From: an uncultured Fusobacterium sp.
GTDB lineage: Bacteria; Fusobacteriota; Fusobacteriia; Fusobacteriales; Fusobacteriaceae
Reading direction: 5' to 3'
DNA length: 26,916 nt
Assembly (NCBI GenBank): GCA_900545035.1
Contig: UQXM01000007.1
Location: forward strand, 1 to 26,916
Shown here: positions 24,208 to 26,916 of the stretch, one piece after another
Layout of the letters: every line of letters starts with the position of its first letter
Position numbering within the stretch: position 1 is the stretch's first letter
The notes under the pieces: generated by a model
Databases searched by the model: none
Told to the model about the DNA's origin: nothing
Seen by the model: the letters and a program-made list of their open reading frames with translations, nothing else
Translations under genes and position numbers: made by a program

Positions 24208-25503
24208 TTATATATTTTCTTCTTTTACTTTTCTTCCCAATATATTTATGGCAAATATATTCGGAAGTATTAAAAGCCCAAGAGCTATATCTTGAATATA
24301 CCACACTGTTTCTGATGAAAAATGCGGTGCAAAAAATACTACAATTAAAAATAATATATTATATATTTTATCATAATTTTTGACAGTTATGTATCTGAAT
24401 GATGATTTTCCCAATACCCACTGCCCAAGCATAGAAGTAAAACCGAATAAAAGCATAGCAAATCCTAAAAAGTATTTAAAAATATAATGAACACTTTCAA
24501 AAGAGTTCATAAGAACTTTTGTTGGAGACATATCCTTTGCCACATCAGTGCATAAAAGCACCACAAGCCCGGAGATTGTACATACAACTATTGTGTCAAT
24601 AAAAACTTCCAAAATTCCATACAATCCGTGATTTTCCGTTTCTTCGTCATTAACTTTTGAATAAAATATTGCCGCTGTTCCCTCTCCCGCTTCATTGGAA
24701 TAAATTCCTCTGGAAATTCCGTAACGCAGACTTTCTTTTATTGTATATCCTGCTGCTCCCGCCACAGCAGAATTAAAATTAAATGCCGAAGTAAATATTT
24801 CCGAAAAAACAAAAGGTATTCTTTCAAAATGAACACCGATTATTATAAATCCCACTATAAAATAAAATGCCGTCATAAGAGGAACAAGTTTGTCCATAGC
24901 TTTTACAAGCCTCTTAAATCCCCCCGCTGTGATAAAATATATTATCCCCGTAAGAAGAACAGATACAATCATGGCAGGAAATTTAAAAAAATCATTGAAC
25001 ACATCTTTCATTACATTCCCCTGAATAAGTGTTCCTCCCGAATTTTGTATCAGAAGAAGCACAGCATAGATTATACCGAGAAATTTCAAATTTAAGCCCT
25101 TTGATATATAATACATAGGACCTCCGTTATACTCTCCCTCTTCATTTTTTTCTCTGTATTTTATTCCCAAAAATATCTCTCCATATTTTACAGCCATTCC
25201 TATAAAAGCAGCTGCCCACATCCAAAATAATGCTCCTGCACCTCCGCCTATTACAGCTGTGGCAACACCAACAATATTTCCGTTTCCTATACAGCTTCCC
25301 AATGCAGCTGTCAAAGCCTGAAAAGCAGTAATTTTATTTTCTGCTTTGCCGTTCTTTTTTTCTGACAAAGCTTTTTTAAATATATAGAAAAATTTTCTGA
25401 ATTGAATACCTTTCAAAATAAATGTATAACGCAGTCCTGTAAGCAGTATAAGAATAATAAGCCAGTCGCCCCATATTAAATTTGAAATTTTTTGTAATAT
25501 CAT
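24208..25503 (-). CDS. AGCS-family sodium:alanine/glycine symporter
   Basis: The 431-residue membrane protein has about 11 helices and the alanine or glycine:cation symporter signatures: ALGSCIGNGNIVGVATAV (67-84), YNGGPMYYISKGL near 125-137, GGGAGALFWMWAAAF, and GISRGIYSNEAGEGTAAIF near 275-293. It would import small neutral amino acids with Na+. The ATG at 25503 has AGGAGCAGG about 8 bp upstream. It follows the MFS gene by 26 bp and precedes the DeoR regulator, an unusual partner for an amino-acid carrier, since DeoR proteins mostly sense sugar phosphates. Substrate is not determinable from the sequence. Confidence 0.94.
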   Translation of the reverse strand: MILQKISNLIWGDWLIILILLTGLRYTFILKGIQFRKFFYIFKKALSEKKNGKAENKITAFQALTAALGSCIGNGNIVGVATAVIGGGAGALFWMWAAAFIGMAVKYGEIFLGIKYREKNEEGEYNGGPMYYISKGLNLKFLGIIYAVLLLIQNSGGTLIQGNVMKDVFNDFFKFPAMIVSVLLTGIIYFITAGGFKRLVKAMDKLVPLMTAFYFIVGFIIIGVHFERIPFVFSEIFTSAFNFNSAVAGAAGYTIKESLRYGISRGIYSNEAGEGTAAIFYSKVNDEETENHGLYGILEVFIDTIVVCTISGLVVLLCTDVAKDMSPTKVLMNSFESVHYIFKYFLGFAMLLFGFTSMLGQWVLGKSSFRYITVKNYDKIYNILFLIVVFFAPHFSSETVWYIQDIALGLLILPNIFAINILGRKVKEENI

Positions 25504-25529
25504 ATGCCTGCTCCTGTTTTTATATTTTA

Positions 25530-26786
25530 TTAAGCCTGAACTTTTTCAGCTTTTTTCTTTTTAACTATTTTAACAAGATAAGAACTTAGGAAAAATCCTA
25601 AAGCTGCAAAAGCCACCATTAATCCAAACACTATTTTATATCCGTTTACTCCCGGAACATGATCCAAGATACTTCCGTAAAGAGCGTAACAGAACATTCC
25701 CGGTGCATATCCTATAAAACTTGCCATTGCCATAGCAGACCCTGAAATTTCAGACGGAATTTCAATTTCTCCAACAGGTGCAAAGAATATTGCTCTTTGA
25801 GAGAATACTATCGCCCCTATTGTCAATGTCATTATCATTCCAAAATACACATTCATAGACTGGTGCGGAAGGAATATAAATGCTCCAAGAACAACAACAG
25901 TTACCAAGAATGAATATTGAAGATATTTACTTGATGATTTTAATTTTTTGTCTGCAAGAAGTCCTCCGATAGGTCCTCCCAATATTTTTAATCCGTACGC
26001 ATTTATTATACCATAAGCACTTACAAGAGATACAGGCAATTTATAAATATCGCTCAAGAACGGCATAAAATAAGTAAGTCCGCAGTATACACAATATACG
26101 GCAAACACATTGAAAGAGATTACCCATATTTCAGGCATTTTTAAAGCTGCTTTGTAATCAAGTTTTTCTTTTTTCTCTCCACTGTCAGAAGTCTTTTCAA
26201 TTTTGTCATCTTCAAGACAGAAATAAGAAATAATTCCCACAACTATCATTACCACAGAGAAAAATCCGATAGATAATTTAAATGAAAAAGCATTTCCTCC
26301 GAAAAATGTAAAAATAAATAATCCTATTGAAACAACTACTGTATCAACAATTCCTCTTCCTGTTTCCAAGAAGCCGAAAAGTGTTCCCTGCTCTTCAGGT
26401 CCTCCAAGAGATTTTACAGATTTTAAAAGCACAGGCCAGAACATCATATCACAAGTAAGACCGAATAATATCCAAGCAATAAGAAGCTGACTGTATCCCG
26501 GGAAAAACACAGCTATGTACATTCCGATTAATCCTGTAAGAATAAGAGAAATAGGCAGAGATTTTTTCTTTGACATTTTGTCGGTAAAATATATCGCCGC
26601 TCCAAATCCAAAAGTAGTAACAAGTCCGTTTGCAGACATCAAAGCTCCTATTTGAGTGTGGCTAAGTCCCATGAACTCCTGCATCTGTACATAGAAAACT
26701 GATTTCAGCCAAGGAAGTTTGTAAATTGTTCCCCCTCCCAAAACCAGAATGAAAAAAGTAAACCATTTTTTGAAATTTGATTTCAT
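25530..26786 (-). CDS. YihN-like MFS transporter
   Basis: Major facilitator protein of 418 residues and about 12 helices. From memory of E. coli YihN, the resemblance is strong through the whole length: GGTIYKLPWLKSVFYVQMQE (18-37), FGLTCDMMFWPVLLKSV, LFGFLETGRGIVDTVV, FAVYCVYCGLTYFMPFLSDI, YGLKILGGPIGGLLADKKL and FIGYAPGMFCYALYGSILD. YihN lies near the sulfoquinovose genes in E. coli, but I know of no proven substrate, and none is assigned here. The ATG at 26786 has GGAGGG 9 bp upstream. It is the first gene of a three-gene unit with an AGCS symporter and a DeoR regulator. Confidence 0.9.
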   Translation of the reverse strand: MKSNFKKWFTFFILVLGGGTIYKLPWLKSVFYVQMQEFMGLSHTQIGALMSANGLVTTFGFGAAIYFTDKMSKKKSLPISLILTGLIGMYIAVFFPGYSQLLIAWILFGLTCDMMFWPVLLKSVKSLGGPEEQGTLFGFLETGRGIVDTVVVSIGLFIFTFFGGNAFSFKLSIGFFSVVMIVVGIISYFCLEDDKIEKTSDSGEKKEKLDYKAALKMPEIWVISFNVFAVYCVYCGLTYFMPFLSDIYKLPVSLVSAYGIINAYGLKILGGPIGGLLADKKLKSSSKYLQYSFLVTVVVLGAFIFLPHQSMNVYFGMIMTLTIGAIVFSQRAIFFAPVGEIEIPSEISGSAMAMASFIGYAPGMFCYALYGSILDHVPGVNGYKIVFGLMVAFAALGFFLSSYLVKIVKKKKAEKVQA

Positions 26787-26800
26787 TTAATAAAACCCTC

Positions 26801-26903
26801 CTGTATTTTTATAAATTTATATTAGTTTTATATCACTTTTATATTAAAATGTAAAGTTATTTTTTAAAAAAATAATAAAAAGTTGACTTTTATAAAAATA
26901 CAG
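26801..26903. repeat. 15-bp perfect inverted repeat flanking divergent promoters
   Basis: ctgtatttttataaa (26801-26815) recurs as its exact reverse complement at 26889-26903, 73 bp apart. The left copy lies in the leader of the YihN-like gene and touches its GGAGG site. The right copy lies between the -35 and -10 of the outward promoter. The tacag end recurs a third time at 26912-26916. This is a candidate operator pair for the DeoR protein or another regulator. Confidence 0.55.
26827..26855 (-). promoter_or_regulatory. Promoter for the YihN-like MFS/AGCS/DeoR unit
   Basis: On the minus strand TTTACA (26850-26855) and TATAAA (26827-26832) are separated by 17 bp. TGA directly before the -10 gives an extended -10 (TGATATAAA). 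The predicted start near 26820 leaves a leader of about 34 bases containing GGAGGG. Confidence 0.65.
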
Positions 26904-26912
26904 TGATATAAT
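26883..26912 (+). promoter_or_regulatory. Outward promoter for an unseen gene to the right
   Basis: TTGACT (26883-26888), an 18-bp spacer and a perfect TATAAT (26907-26912) preceded by TGA. It points out of the window and implies a plus-strand gene just beyond the edge, divergent from the YihN-like gene. Confidence 0.65.
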
Positions 26913-26916
26913 ACAG

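Noticed and set aside
24182..24304. 41-residue N-terminal extension of the DeoR regulator
   Set aside because: It overlaps the AGCS coding end, and the ATG at 24181 with GGGGTGA upstream gives the standard DeoR N-terminus.
1..26916. CRISPR array, prophage, insertion sequence, tRNA or defence island
   Set aside because: No regularly spaced repeats, transposase or integrase motifs, cloverleaf-like sequences or known defence proteins were seen; nearly all DNA is accounted for by housekeeping and transport genes.

Overview
The window is low-GC, bacterial and chromosomal in character. Genes are packed tightly, with 1-47 bp overlaps and strong GGAG/GAGG ribosome binding sites. All protein genes but one (coaX) lie on the minus strand. 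No tRNA, rRNA, transposase, phage gene or CRISPR array was seen. AT-rich codon use, the mix of PBP2/MreD morphogenesis genes with RNase J, Rrf2, DUF445 and TmcAL, and the general look of the proteins suggest Fusobacteriota (Fusobacterium or a relative). That is an inference, not proven from the sequence. No intergenic gap exceeds about 185 bp.

Layout, read in the direction of transcription (right to left). (1) 26.9-23.4 kb: a putative catabolic or transport unit of a YihN-like MFS permease, an AGCS sodium/amino-acid symporter and a DeoR-type repressor. Its promoter faces a second, outward promoter at the window edge, and the two lie within a 15-bp inverted repeat. (2) 23.4-22.6 kb: coaX (type III pantothenate kinase), the only plus-strand gene. 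It converges on the DeoR gene at a 19-bp bidirectional terminator. (3) 22.5-18.0 kb: tmcAL, a GPH-type sugar/cation symporter, a short comEC and yigZ, closed by a Rho-independent terminator. (4) 17.97-10.6 kb: a clear promoter, then DUF445, ruvB, an Rrf2 regulator, rsmE, mtaB, a double LytR_C-domain membrane protein, mreD and mrdA. (5) 10.6-10.45 kb: a 154-bp near-palindromic element. (6) 10.45-0 kb: rnj, yhbY, a DUF212 (divergent PAP2) protein, dxs, an HD-domain protein, tlyA, ctpA, rsmI, rbgA, nadE, a coiled-coil membrane protein and the start of an NfeD-like gene.

Most genes are housekeeping. A striking share concern RNA and ribosome maturation: RsmI, TlyA, RsmE, MtaB, TmcAL, RbgA, YhbY and RNase J. 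The others cover cell-wall elongation (MrdA, MreD, LytR_C protein), cofactors and isoprenoids (NadE, CoaX, Dxs), DNA repair and uptake (RuvB, ComEC) and transport.

The least explained items are: the HD-domain protein with a sigma-4-like helix-turn-helix that overlaps tlyA; the tandem LytR_C protein; the 154-bp palindrome between mrdA and rnj; the dyad around the divergent promoters at the right edge; and a possible dual start in the RNase J gene. I found no convincing new multi-gene system. Several starts were moved inward from the longest open frame (dxs, DUF212, ruvB, DUF445, DeoR and the 125-541 gene), because the longer forms begin with GTG/TTG or lack a ribosome binding site.
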